NCBI GenBank assembly: GCA_016839165.1
Contig: CP069300.1
Location: 1,426,001-1,490,000 of the forward strand
From: Bradyrhizobium sp. PSBB068
GTDB lineage: Bacteria; Pseudomonadota; Alphaproteobacteria; Rhizobiales; Xanthobacteraceae
DNA length: 64,000 nt
Reading direction: 5' to 3'
A program made the translations under genes and the position numbers. Every line of letters starts with the position of its first letter. Position 1 is the stretch's first letter. Shown here piece after piece: positions 8,518-17,038 of this stretch. Below the pieces are notes generated by a model. It saw only the letters and a list, made by a program, of their open reading frames with translations. It was not told the origin of the DNA and ran no database searches.

Positions 8518-9535
8518 CGAAGCCGGCCTTTCGGATCAGGGCGATTGCGGCTGCCTGATGCGCGGCGATCCTCTCGACAGGCAACGCATCGATGGGGAAC
8601 GATCCGATCTCATCGACGACCGGAGGCCGCTTTGCGGTCGCCAGCACCGGATATTCCAGTTCGGCGGCTGCAAAGATCGTCTGGGCTTCCGGCGTGACGA
8701 GGAATTCGAGGAACGCGCGCGCGGCGGCCGGGTGCGGTGCGTGCCGCGCCATCGCAGCTCCAGTCAGATTGACGTGACTGCCGCCGCCTCTGAACACCGC
8801 CGGTACCGCCTTCACGGCGTCCGCCCAGGCGCGCCAGTCATTGCCTTCGCGGCCGTCGCGGAGTTGCGCGAGCGCGACCGTGTTGCCGATTCCGATGTCG
8901 CAACGCCCTTCCGCGATCTCGCGCACCACGTCGTTGTCCTTGCCGGCAGGCTTGCTCGCGAGATTACCCTTCAGGCCGGCGAGCCAGCCCTCCGTCGCGT
9001 CAGTCCCGTGATGCGCGAGATAAGCCGCGATCAGCGCGACGTTGTTCTGGTGGAGCGCCGGCCGCATGCACAATCTGCTGCGCCATTTGGGATCGGCGAG
9101 CTCTTCATAGCTGATCGCGGCGAGGGGATTGTCCTTGCGTGCGAACACCACTCGCGGACGGACGGCGAGCGCGATCCACTGGTCGTCGCCGCCGCGCAGG
9201 TTCGCGGGCACCGCCTGATCCAGCGCCGGCGATGCAAGCGGTTGCGTCAGTCCGCGCGCGGCAAGCTGCGTCGTCTTGTCGAGACCGATGGTGAGGAGGA
9301 CATCGGCGGGTGAGCGCTCGCCTTCGGACATCAGCCGCTTGACCAGACTGTCTTCGATGAAGACGGTCTTGACGGTGGTGCCGGTCGCGGCTGTGAAGGC
9401 CGCGACCGCGGGCTCAACCAGATTGGCTTCGCGGGTCGAGTAAAGTGTGAGTTCCTCGGCGTGCGCCGTGGCGCAGGCGAAAGCGATCGCGGCCAAGGGG
9501 GCCAGCAGTCTGATCGCTGTCCGCGCGGTGGCCAT
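8510..9535 (-). CDS. Ferric-iron-type periplasmic binding protein (FbpA/FutA-like)
   Basis: A 341-residue secreted protein with a signal peptide (LLAPLAAIAFACATAHAEE, cleavage after AHA). The mature start ELTLYSTREANLVEPAVAAF and the later TGTTVKTVF segment are typical of Fe3+ ABC binding proteins, with ADVLLTIGLDKT and FRGGGSHVNLTGAA further on. It would carry iron or an iron complex in the periplasm. It lies 1 nt after the TonB receptor stop in one operon. No permease or ATPase for it is present, so it must use components encoded elsewhere or have another periplasmic role. Confidence 0.82.
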   Translation of the reverse strand: MATARTAIRLLAPLAAIAFACATAHAEELTLYSTREANLVEPAVAAFTAATGTTVKTVFIEDSLVKRLMSEGERSPADVLLTIGLDKTTQLAARGLTQPLASPALDQAVPANLRGGDDQWIALAVRPRVVFARKDNPLAAISYEELADPKWRSRLCMRPALHQNNVALIAAYLAHHGTDATEGWLAGLKGNLASKPAGKDNDVVREIAEGRCDIGIGNTVALAQLRDGREGNDWRAWADAVKAVPAVFRGGGSHVNLTGAAMARHAPHPAAARAFLEFLVTPEAQTIFAAAELEYPVLATAKRPPVVDEIGSFPIDALPVERIAAHQAAAIALIRKAGFDE

Positions 9536-9536
9536 G

Positions 9537-11876
9537 CTAGAATTTCACCGTTGCCGACAGCGAGACGCGGCGCGCATCGCCCATCGCGACCGACAGAATG
9601 TTGTTGGCGGAGGGATAGTAGACAGTGTCGAACAGGTTCTTGACGTTCAACTGGTAGATCACCGGGAACGTCTGGACCTTGGTCTCGTAGGTCGCAAACA
9701 CGTCCGCGACCGTGTAGGACGGCAGCACGAAGCTGTTCGTCGCGTCGCCGGGGCGGTCACCGACATAGCGCGCGCCGCCGCCGAGACGCAGCCGGCCGGG
9801 CAGGGTGGTGCCGAAATCATAGACCAGATAGAGCGATGCGGTGTTGAGCGCGACGTTCTGCAGGGCATTACCGACGAGCGTCGGATCCTCGGTGACGCGT
9901 GCGTCGGTATAGCCATAGCTGCCGATCACGCTCCAATTGTCGGTCAGCCTGCCGGTGACGTCGAGTTCGACGCCGCGCGAGCGAACCCTGCCGGCGGTGC
10001 GGTATTCAACGATGCCGGTCGTGGGATTGAGCTGCGAAACCAGCACGTTCTTCTTGTCGATGTCGTAGAGCGCAAGCGTGCCGGAGATCCGCTTGTTGAA
10101 GTCGAACCTGACGCCGGTCTCCCACTGGGTGCCCTCCTCGGGCGCGATGTTGGAGCCGATCACGACGCCGCCGGTGAGCGGCGCGATCGTCGAGGTCGGC
10201 TTCAGCGACTGCGTATAGCTCGCATAGAGCGAAACCTGGTCGGTGAGCTTGAGGATGGCGCCGCCGAGCGGCAGCACCTTGTCGGCCGAGACGTTGGTGT
10301 TGGTGATGAACGGCCGGCCCCTGCCGGCAATCTGGTCGTAATCCATGTAGCGCACGCCGCCGACCAACGCGAAGCGCTCGGTCAGGTGCAGCGTGTCCTG
10401 GAAGAACAGCGACCACTGGCCGAGCTTGTCGGTCTGGGCGCTGTCGCTGGCCGATATTGTGCTGCCGGGAACGACCAGCCCATACACCGGATTGTAGAAG
10501 TTGAAATTCGGTGTCGCCTGCCGGATCAGATTGTCGCGATAGATCGTGCGGTATTCGCCGTCACCGCCGAACAGCACCTCGTTGCGGAATCCGCCGAGCC
10601 AGACATTGCCCTGCAGATAGGACGTGCCGTAGCTGGCATTGCTGAGCGAACCCTGGGTGCCGTCATTGCTGCGGGTCTCGACGCCGGTCCTGGCGTTGAC
10701 ACCGGTGATGCGGAGCTGGTTGGCGCTGAAAGTCTCGGTGTTGTAGCTGTAGGCCGCGAACAGCTTCCAGTCCTGGTTCAGGCGGTGCTCGACCGAGGCC
10801 TGCATCAGGTCGGAGGTGCCCCACATGTTGTTGAAGGGCTCGTCGAGCCGGCGCGTCGCCGGGAGCGCCAGCGGCGTCTTCGTCACGGAATCGAACGCGG
10901 TGCCGCGGTCGAACGGCGTGATGAATTCGCGATGCTCATAGTTGAGCTGGACGGTGGTGTTCTCGCCGTACCAGGCCAATGACGGTGCGACCAGCATTTC
11001 GCGATGGCGCCCGAAATTGCGCCAATAGTCTTCGCTGACGCCATAACCGATGAAGCGATAGGCGAGGCCGCCATTGCCGATCGGGCCGGTGATATCGACC
11101 GTGCCGTCGGCGCCGCTCTTGTTGCCGGCGTAGGTCGAGCCGAGCAGGGTCATCGAGCCATGCTGATAGAGTTCGGGGCGCTTGCTGATCGTGTTGACGA
11201 TGCCGCCGGGATCCATGATGCCGTAGAGCAGCGAGGCCGGCCCCTTCAGCACTTCGACGCTCTCGACCGCGGCATTGAGGCTGCGGCCCTGCACCAGCGG
11301 CATGCCGTTGCGCATGATCGAGCCGTCGCGATTGTCGCCGAAGCCGCGGCGCATCACGGCATCCAGCGTGCCGGCCAGCGTGTTGCCCTGGGTGACGCCG
11401 CTGACATTGGCCAGCGCGTCATCGAGATTGCGCGGCAGCTGATCCCTGAGCACCTGCTCGGGCACGACGTTGACCGTCTGCGCGGTGTCGAGCGGTGAGG
11501 CACCGCTGCGCAGCGTGGTCGAGCTCGGCATCGCGCGGTAGCCGAGCTTGGCTTCGTTCAGCGCGGCGGCTGCTGCGGCTGCGCGCTCGGACGCTGTCGG
11601 TGGCGTCGGCTGGGCGTTCCGGCTGCGCTGCCGTGCCGCGGCGGTCGTCTGGGCCGGCTGTGCCGATCGCGCCGAATTGGCTGCAGGCTTGCGCTTCTGT
11701 GTCGGCTGCTCGACCGTGACCGGCGGCAATGCGACGCTCGATTGGGCGTTTGCCGGCGTCACCGAGGAGGCGGCGTCGGCGAGCAGGAATGCTGCGCCGA
11801 TCAGCAGATGGGTGCGGCTCCTGTCGGCGGCATTTCGACGGTCGCCGACAACCCGGCCATCAGCATTCACAGACAC
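9537..11876 (-). CDS. TonB-dependent siderophore receptor
   Basis: A 779-residue outer-membrane receptor. A signal sequence (LLIGAAFLLADAASSVTPANAQ) is followed by a TonB-box-like start (VALPPVTVEQ), a Pro/Ala/Gln-rich linker, a plug domain (VNVVPEQVLRDQ, then NVSGVTQGNTLAGTLDAVMR and LKGPASLLYGIMDPGGIVN), and a long beta barrel ending in the typical aromatic residue (SLSATVKF). This is the FhuA/FpvA ferric-siderophore type. No N-terminal STN signalling domain is seen, so surface signalling is unlikely. First gene of the iron operon, with a candidate Irr box about 100 nt upstream. The ligand is not determinable. Confidence 0.9.
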   Translation of the reverse strand: MSVNADGRVVGDRRNAADRSRTHLLIGAAFLLADAASSVTPANAQSSVALPPVTVEQPTQKRKPAANSARSAQPAQTTAAARQRSRNAQPTPPTASERAAAAAAALNEAKLGYRAMPSSTTLRSGASPLDTAQTVNVVPEQVLRDQLPRNLDDALANVSGVTQGNTLAGTLDAVMRRGFGDNRDGSIMRNGMPLVQGRSLNAAVESVEVLKGPASLLYGIMDPGGIVNTISKRPELYQHGSMTLLGSTYAGNKSGADGTVDITGPIGNGGLAYRFIGYGVSEDYWRNFGRHREMLVAPSLAWYGENTTVQLNYEHREFITPFDRGTAFDSVTKTPLALPATRRLDEPFNNMWGTSDLMQASVEHRLNQDWKLFAAYSYNTETFSANQLRITGVNARTGVETRSNDGTQGSLSNASYGTSYLQGNVWLGGFRNEVLFGGDGEYRTIYRDNLIRQATPNFNFYNPVYGLVVPGSTISASDSAQTDKLGQWSLFFQDTLHLTERFALVGGVRYMDYDQIAGRGRPFITNTNVSADKVLPLGGAILKLTDQVSLYASYTQSLKPTSTIAPLTGGVVIGSNIAPEEGTQWETGVRFDFNKRISGTLALYDIDKKNVLVSQLNPTTGIVEYRTAGRVRSRGVELDVTGRLTDNWSVIGSYGYTDARVTEDPTLVGNALQNVALNTASLYLVYDFGTTLPGRLRLGGGARYVGDRPGDATNSFVLPSYTVADVFATYETKVQTFPVIYQLNVKNLFDTVYYPSANNILSVAMGDARRVSLSATVKF

Positions 11877-11978
11877 GCTTGGACTTCCGATTCACGCGAA
11901 CTCATTCACGACGCGCCTCTAGCAGTCGGCGCGCGCGAAAAGAACCGGAGCAGACTTGAATCTCTCTAACTGGATTGG

Positions 11979-11995
11979 ATTTGAAGCGTTCTAAG
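11979..11995. promoter_or_regulatory. Iron control element (Irr box)-like site
   Basis: ATTTGAA-GCG-TTCTAAG resembles the rhizobial iron control element as I recall it, TTTAGAA-N3-TTCTAAA, with 5 of 7 matches in one arm and 6 of 7 in the other. It lies 102 nt upstream of the TonB receptor start in the gene-free stretch 11877-12080, the expected place for iron control by Irr. Confidence 0.5.
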
Positions 11996-12080
11996 ACGCA
12001 ACGAGGCCGCGCACATAGGCAAGCCTCGCACCTCATGACGTGGTTGCTGCGTCGCGCGTCAAATCGTCGCGCGATGCGCC

Positions 12081-12329
12081 TCACGACATCGTCAGGCTTA
12101 CCGGAGCTTTGCCGACCATGCCCGTGCTCACGCCATCGCGCGCCATCGATTCGATCTCGCCCCAGTTCTCGCGAAAGATACGCGCCGCCTCGTTGGCATT
12201 TTCCGCATGGATCGTCAGACTGCACGCGCGTCTCGCGCCGTTGCTGGCAAGCTGGAAGTAAAGAACATATCCGGACGATTCCGCGCTCCGTGCGTCCAAC
12301 GGTGCCTGCTGCATGTAGGTTTTCCCCAT
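12081..12329 (-). CDS. Small hypothetical protein
   Basis: About 82 residues from ATG 12329; an ATG five codons later (12314) has a better-placed GGGG ribosome site and is an equally good start. The product has a central NGARRACSLTIHAENANEA stretch followed by ARIFRENWGEIESMARDGV, which reads like a compact soluble alpha/beta protein. No signal peptide and no recognised domain. It lies upstream of the iron operon on the same strand with 204 nt between. The balanced composition suggests a real gene, but this is inference. Confidence 0.45.
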   Translation of the reverse strand: MGKTYMQQAPLDARSAESSGYVLYFQLASNGARRACSLTIHAENANEAARIFRENWGEIESMARDGVSTGMVGKAPVSLTMS

Positions 12330-12735
12330 CAGTGTTTTGTTGCGCCACCCGCAGGCAGGATTTGACAGGGATGCGGCACGGTCGTGATTCAGAACGCGCA
12401 ATCTGAAGGCTTGCGCGTTTTGTTTGGCGGTGTTGCCGGGATTCAACAGGCGATGGAACCGGCGGTGCGCGGCAACTGCAACTCAGCGGCGATCGCGGCG
12501 CGGCCTCAACTGTCGTGGCGTGGCTTCGCGTCGTCGTCGCCGCGCACCGCTAGGATTCCCCGGATCGAAGTCGTGAGCGCCGTTCCGTCGTGGTCGTCGG
12601 CGCCGGTGATCGAGTGTCCGCGCGAGCGTGACAGCGGGCCATGACGCCGCCGACCGCCGGGTATTTGGCAGCGTCTGGGATGCGTGGCGTTCGTAAAGCC
12701 GCTTGCCCGCCCGTGGGGCCCGTGCTATTCATTTA
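12330..12735. other. Gene-free stretch before the dioxygenase operon
   Basis: About 400 nt without a convincing gene. The short frames here are Arg/Ser-rich and unlike any family I know. Nothing else structured was seen apart from the operator at its right end (12736). Confidence 0.5.
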
Positions 12736-12751
12736 CCGAACGGTCGTTCGG
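12736..12751. promoter_or_regulatory. TetR-type operator of the dioxygenase operon
   Basis: CCGAACG-GT-CGTTCGG: perfect 7-bp arms with a 2-nt centre, followed by ATTATT, 34 nt before the dioxygenase ATG. A near-identical sequence lies at 27076 beside a tetR gene; about 20 of 23 positions agree, including the ATTATT flank. It is therefore very likely bound by that TetR protein. Confidence 0.7.
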
Positions 12752-12785
12752 ATTATTATTGGCGGCCGGCGAGGGAGACGGAGCG

Positions 12786-14045
12786 ATGAACATGATGACC
12801 GGCGTCTCGCCATGGGAGCGGCTGATCCGGCCCGACCGGGTGCACGGATCGCTCTACACCGACCCCGAGATCTTCGAGGCCGAGCTCAAGCAGATCTGGT
12901 ACCGGACCTGGGTCTATGTCGGCCATGAGAGCGAGGTGCCGAACGCCAACGACTACGTGGTCAAGTCGATCGGCCCGCAATCCGTCATCATGACGCGCGA
13001 CGAGCAGGGCAAGGTCAATCTGCTGCTCAATCGCTGCTCGCATCGCGGCAACCAGGTCTGTTCCTTCGAGCGCGGCAATGCGCGCTCGTTCACCTGTCCG
13101 TTCCATTCCTGGACCTTCGCCAATGACGGCCGGCTGGTCGGCTATGCCTTCCCCGACGGCTACGAGGGGCAGGACAAGTCGCAGCTCGCGCTCGGGCGGG
13201 TGACGCGGGTCGAATCCTATCGTGGGTTCGTGTTCGGCTCGTTCGCGGCCGATGGGCCGACCCTCAAGGAACATCTCGGCGGCGCCGCCGAGACCATCGA
13301 TCGCCTGGTGCGCACCTCGCCGGAAGGCGAGGTCGAGATCACGGCGGGCTTCCTCAAGCACCGCGTCAAGGCGAACTGGAAGTTCATCCTGGAGAATGAG
13401 TGCGACGGCTACCACCCGGCTTTCGTGCACACCTCGATCTTCGGCGTCGCCGACAGCATGATCGGCAAGCTCTATGGCGGCGCCTCGACCGCGCTGACCC
13501 GCGATTACGGCAACGGCCATACCGAGATCGATCTGCGCCCGGAGTTCCGCAAGCGCGATGCGCCGATGAGCTGGTTCGGCACCAGCGAGGAGCGGTTGCC
13601 CGACTATTCGGCGCGGATGAAGACGGCCTATGGCGACACCGCGGCGCGCGAGATCATGATCGACGGCACGCCGCATGTGATGATCTTCCCGAACCTGTTC
13701 ATCGCCGAGATCCAGATGTTCGTGATCCAGCCGCTCGGCGTCGACGACAGCGTGCAGCACGTCACCGCGCTGCAATTCAAGGGCGCGCCCGACCTGAACC
13801 GGCGGCTGCGCCAGCAGACCATGGGCTCGGTCGGTCCGGCCGGCTTCCTGCTTGCGGACGATTCCGAAATGTACGAACGCTGCCACCGCGGCGTGCTGGC
13901 GCGCAATCCGGAGTGGATATTCCTTGGTCGCGGCGAGAAGCGTCAGCGGCAGGACGAACTCGGCTTCATCGTCGGCCACGTCACCGACGAGGTGCCGTCG
14001 CGCGGCATCTGGACCCATTATCGCAAGCTGATGGAGCCGGCCTGA
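12786..14045 (+). CDS. Rieske aromatic-ring-hydroxylating dioxygenase, large (alpha) subunit
   Basis: A 419-residue terminal oxygenase subunit expected to cis-dihydroxylate or hydroxylate an aromatic acid with O2. The Rieske [2Fe-2S] ligands are CSHRG and CPFHSW in the first third. The mononuclear iron site is in ENECDGYHPAFVH (bridging Asp and two His). The ATG at 12786 follows GAGGGAGACGG and begins MNMMTGVSPWERL; an upstream in-frame start at 12684 would read through the operator and is rejected. The length resembles the benzoate/anthranilate/salicylate branch. The stop overlaps the beta-subunit start (TGATG). No ferredoxin or ferredoxin reductase is nearby. Confidence 0.9.
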   Translation: MNMMTGVSPWERLIRPDRVHGSLYTDPEIFEAELKQIWYRTWVYVGHESEVPNANDYVVKSIGPQSVIMTRDEQGKVNLLLNRCSHRGNQVCSFERGNARSFTCPFHSWTFANDGRLVGYAFPDGYEGQDKSQLALGRVTRVESYRGFVFGSFAADGPTLKEHLGGAAETIDRLVRTSPEGEVEITAGFLKHRVKANWKFILENECDGYHPAFVHTSIFGVADSMIGKLYGGASTALTRDYGNGHTEIDLRPEFRKRDAPMSWFGTSEERLPDYSARMKTAYGDTAAREIMIDGTPHVMIFPNLFIAEIQMFVIQPLGVDDSVQHVTALQFKGAPDLNRRLRQQTMGSVGPAGFLLADDSEMYERCHRGVLARNPEWIFLGRGEKRQRQDELGFIVGHVTDEVPSRGIWTHYRKLMEPA

Positions 14046-14542
14046 TGCTGTCGCGCGAAAGCAGCGCCACCTTGATGAGCGCCATCACCGCCTTCCTCTA
14101 TCGCGAGGCGCGGCTGCAGGACGAGCATCAATACGAGGCCTGGGAGAAGCTCTGGACCGACGATGGCGTCTACTGGGTTCCGGCCAACGGCGCCGACATC
14201 GACCCGGAGCGGCAGATGTCGATCATCTACGACAATCGCTCGCGGATCGCGCTGCGGGTCCGGCAGCTGATGACCGGCAAGCATTTCACCCAGACGCCGC
14301 AGTCGAATTTGCGCCGGTTGATCTCCAATATCGAATTGATGGACGAGCAGCCTGACAACGGCGACTTCGCGGTCGCCAGCAACAGCCTGATTTTTGAATC
14401 CAGCCTGCGCGACGACACGCTGTGGGCGGCGCGCAACGAATACCGGCTGCGCCATGTCGATGGTGAATTGCGAATGGCCCACAAGAAGGTCGTTCTCGTC
14501 AACAACGACAAGGCGATCTACACGCTGTCATTCCTGGTTTAG
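14045..14542 (+). CDS. Ring-hydroxylating dioxygenase, small (beta) subunit
   Basis: A 165-residue protein with the SnoaL-like beta-subunit fold: the helical start ITAFLYREARLQDEHQYEAW, then LWTDDGVYWVPANG, the RIALRVRQLMTGKHFTQTPQ region and the C-terminal LRMAHKKVVLVNNDKAIY strand. The beta subunit builds the alpha3beta3 hexamer and influences specificity. Its ATG shares one base with the alpha stop, indicating translational coupling. The length fits the BenB/AntB class. Confidence 0.9.
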   Translation: MLSRESSATLMSAITAFLYREARLQDEHQYEAWEKLWTDDGVYWVPANGADIDPERQMSIIYDNRSRIALRVRQLMTGKHFTQTPQSNLRRLISNIELMDEQPDNGDFAVASNSLIFESSLRDDTLWAARNEYRLRHVDGELRMAHKKVVLVNNDKAIYTLSFLV

Positions 14543-14555
14543 GGAAGGTCTCGCC

Positions 14556-15350
14556 ATGATCGACAAGGGCCCCGTCCTGCTCGACATCACCGACGGCATC
14601 GCGCGGCTGCGGCTCAACCGGCCTGATGCCGCCAACGGCATGAGCGCCGAGCTTTTGAGCGCACTGTGCGACGCCATCATGGTGTGCCACGGCCATTCGG
14701 ACCTGCGCGTGGTGCTGCTGAGCGGTGAGGGCACCAATTTCTGCGCCGGCGGCGATGTCCGCGCCTTTGCCTCCAAGGGCGAGAAGCTGCCGGACTATAT
14801 CCGCCAGGCAACCGCCTATCTGCAGAACGCGGTGACCGGATTGCTGCGTCTCGAGGCGCCGGTGATCGCATCGGTGCAGGGCTTTGCGGCGGGCGGCGGC
14901 GGCTTCGGCCTGGTCTGCGCCTCCGACATCGTGATTGCGGCAGAGTCCGCCAAATTCCTTGCGGGTGCGACGCGGGTGGCGATGGCGCCGGATGCCGGCG
15001 TCTCCGTCACGCTGTCGCGGCTGGTCGGTTTGCGGCGGGCGATGTCGATCCTGCTGACCAATCCGGTGATCCCGGCAGCCGAAGCGTTGCAGATGGGCAT
15101 CGTCACCAAGGTCGTGCCCGATGCCGAACTCGCCGATGCATCGCTGGCGCTGGTGCGCGAGCTTGCTGCCGGTGCGCCGAAGGCGCTGGCGGCGACCAAG
15201 CGGCTGGTCTGGGCCGGCACCGGCACCAGCATCGAGCAGTGCCTGTCGGAAGAGGCGCGCACCGTTGCCGAGCTCTCGGGCATGGCCGATGCTCGCGAAG
15301 GGCTCGCCGCCGTTATCGAGCGGCGCAAACCAGTGTTCACGGGGCGCTGA
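14556..15350 (+). CDS. Enoyl-CoA hydratase/isomerase family protein
   Basis: A 264-residue crotonase-fold enzyme. The oxyanion-hole segments are NFCAGGDVRAFAS (about residue 65) and VQGFAAGGGGFGLV (about 105). The two acidic residues usual in hydratases are not obvious: the second oxyanion segment continues ASDIVIAAES and later AGATRVAMAPDAG, so isomerase or other crotonase chemistry is possible. AGGGAAGG lies before the ATG. Third gene of the dioxygenase operon, which implies that the pathway works on CoA thioesters as well as the free ring acid. Confidence 0.83.
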   Translation: MIDKGPVLLDITDGIARLRLNRPDAANGMSAELLSALCDAIMVCHGHSDLRVVLLSGEGTNFCAGGDVRAFASKGEKLPDYIRQATAYLQNAVTGLLRLEAPVIASVQGFAAGGGGFGLVCASDIVIAAESAKFLAGATRVAMAPDAGVSVTLSRLVGLRRAMSILLTNPVIPAAEALQMGIVTKVVPDAELADASLALVRELAAGAPKALAATKRLVWAGTGTSIEQCLSEEARTVAELSGMADAREGLAAVIERRKPVFTGR

Positions 15351-15351
15351 G

Positions 15352-16101
15352 GTGGCGACCTTGCCATTCGGACGCCTCGACGGCCGCCGTGCCTTCGTTT
15401 CCGGCGGGGCGCGCGGCATTGGAGCTGCGATCGTTCGCAGCTTTGCCGCCGCGGGCGCCAGAGTCGTAATCGCCGATCTCGACGTGGCTGCGGCGTCCGA
15501 ACTCGCGCGCGAAACCGGTGCCGGCGTCGCGGGGCTCGATGTCAGCGATACCACGGCGGTGCATGCCATGATGACGCAGGACGGCCCGTTCCACATCGTC
15601 GTCAACAATGCCGGCATCGATCAGCATGCCTTCTTCACCGACACGTCCGCGGACGATTGGGCCCGTCTGATCGCGGTCAACCTCACCTCGGTCCTGGCCT
15701 GCACCCATGCCGCGCTGCCGGCGATGCAGGCGGCGCGCTTCGGCCGCATCATCAACGTCACCTCGGAGGCGGCGCGGCTCGGCTCCAAGGGCGGCGCGGT
15801 CTATTCCGCAGCCAAAGGTGGCGTGATCTCCTTCACCCGGAGCATCGCGCGGGAGAATGCGCGGTTTCGCATCACTGCGAATGCGATCGCGCCGGGGCCG
15901 ATCCGCACGCCGATGCTGGAGCAGGCCGTGGCAAAAGGCGGCGACAAGATCCTGCAGGCGATGACCGGCGCGACGCTGCTCGGCCGCCTCGGCGAGCCGG
16001 AGGAGGTTGCGGCCGCCGCGCTGTTCCTGGCTTCCGACCAGGCGGCCTACATCACCGGCGAAACGCTCGGCGTGTCCGGTGGCATGGGTATCGGCGGCTG
16101 A
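15352..16101 (+). CDS. Short-chain dehydrogenase/reductase (FabG-like)
   Basis: A 249-residue classical SDR, starting with GTG one base after the previous stop. The cofactor motif is SGGARGIGAAI, followed by NNAGID, the catalytic Ser in NVTSEAAR and the Tyr/Lys pair in VYSAAKGG. An acidic residue (IADLD) at the end of beta-2 suggests NAD preference. It could dehydrogenate a cis-dihydrodiol from the dioxygenase, or oxidise a 3-hydroxyacyl-CoA; the first fits the operon because no other diol dehydrogenase is present. Confidence 0.85.
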   Translation: MATLPFGRLDGRRAFVSGGARGIGAAIVRSFAAAGARVVIADLDVAAASELARETGAGVAGLDVSDTTAVHAMMTQDGPFHIVVNNAGIDQHAFFTDTSADDWARLIAVNLTSVLACTHAALPAMQAARFGRIINVTSEAARLGSKGGAVYSAAKGGVISFTRSIARENARFRITANAIAPGPIRTPMLEQAVAKGGDKILQAMTGATLLGRLGEPEEVAAAALFLASDQAAYITGETLGVSGGMGIGG

Positions 16102-16102
16102 G

Positions 16103-17038
16103 ATGGCGAGCGCGAGCGACGATATCGCAATCGATCCGGTCGAACGTGCGATCGAGCGCCTGCGCGTGATCTATCGGAGCTGGACCCGCGAAACGACTGT
16201 GGCGCAGATGCGCAGCGATTGGGATGCCGCCTTTGCCGGCTGCTCGGTTCCGGTGACGTGCCAGCCGGTCTCGGCTGGTGGTGTCCGTGGCGAATGGATT
16301 GTGCCGGCCAACGCGCCGCGCGACAAGGCGATCCTTTATTGTCACGGCGGCGGCTTCCGCATCGGCTCGGTCGCCTCGCATCGCGACCTGATCGCGCGGA
16401 TTGCCGATGCATCCGGCTGCCGTGTGCTCGCGATCAACTATCGCCTCGCGCCGGAGCATCGCTTCCCTGCCGCGCTGGATGACGCGCTGATCGCCTATCG
16501 ATATCTGCGTGATCAGGGATTGCGTCCCGCGGATGTCGCCTTCGCGGGCGACTCGGCCGGCGGCAATCTCGTGCTCGCGGCGATGCTGGCGGCGCGCGAG
16601 CGCGGCTGGCCTCTTCCCGCCGCCAGCGCTTTGATGTCGCCCTGGACCGATCTCGCCGCGACGGGCGCGAGCTATGAGACCAGGGCCGAGGCCGATCCGA
16701 TCCACCAACGCGCGATGATCCTGGCGCTGGCGAAGAATTATCTCGGCAAGGATGGCGACGCCCGCGATCCGCTCGCCTCACCGCTCTACGCCGATCTGAC
16801 GGGTCTGCCGCCGCTGCTGGTTCAGGTGGGCGACCGAGAGACCGTGCGCGACGATGCGACGGAGCTCGCCGTGCGCGCCAAGGCAGCCGGCGTCGACGTC
16901 GAGCTGCAGGTCTGGGACGGCATGATCCATGTGTTCCAGCTCTTTCCGGAGATTCCGCAGGCGCGAGAGGCGATTGCATCGCTGGCAAAATTCCTGCGCA
17001 GCCATCTTCACATCGGCCAAGAGAGGGCGCCACAATGA
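16103..17038 (+). CDS. Alpha/beta hydrolase, hormone-sensitive-lipase family esterase
   Basis: A 311-residue hydrolase of the acetyl-esterase/HSL type. The oxyanion motif is HGGGF (about residue 80), the nucleophile elbow GDSAGG (about 150), the acid Asp lies in VQVGDRETVRDD and the base His in WDGMIHVF. It would hydrolyse short-chain esters or lactones in the cytosol, perhaps de-esterifying the pathway substrate. It starts one base after the SDR stop, and its stop overlaps the dehydrogenase start by 4 nt (ATGA). Confidence 0.88.
   Translation: MASASDDIAIDPVERAIERLRVIYRSWTRETTVAQMRSDWDAAFAGCSVPVTCQPVSAGGVRGEWIVPANAPRDKAILYCHGGGFRIGSVASHRDLIARIADASGCRVLAINYRLAPEHRFPAALDDALIAYRYLRDQGLRPADVAFAGDSAGGNLVLAAMLAARERGWPLPAASALMSPWTDLAATGASYETRAEADPIHQRAMILALAKNYLGKDGDARDPLASPLYADLTGLPPLLVQVGDRETVRDDATELAVRAKAAGVDVELQVWDGMIHVFQLFPEIPQAREAIASLAKFLRSHLHIGQERAPQ

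Noticed and set aside
9447..10982. Plus-strand open frame of about 511 codons opposite the TonB receptor
   Set aside because: The receptor on the other strand has full plug and barrel motifs; this frame has none and an Arg/Asp/Gln-heavy composition.
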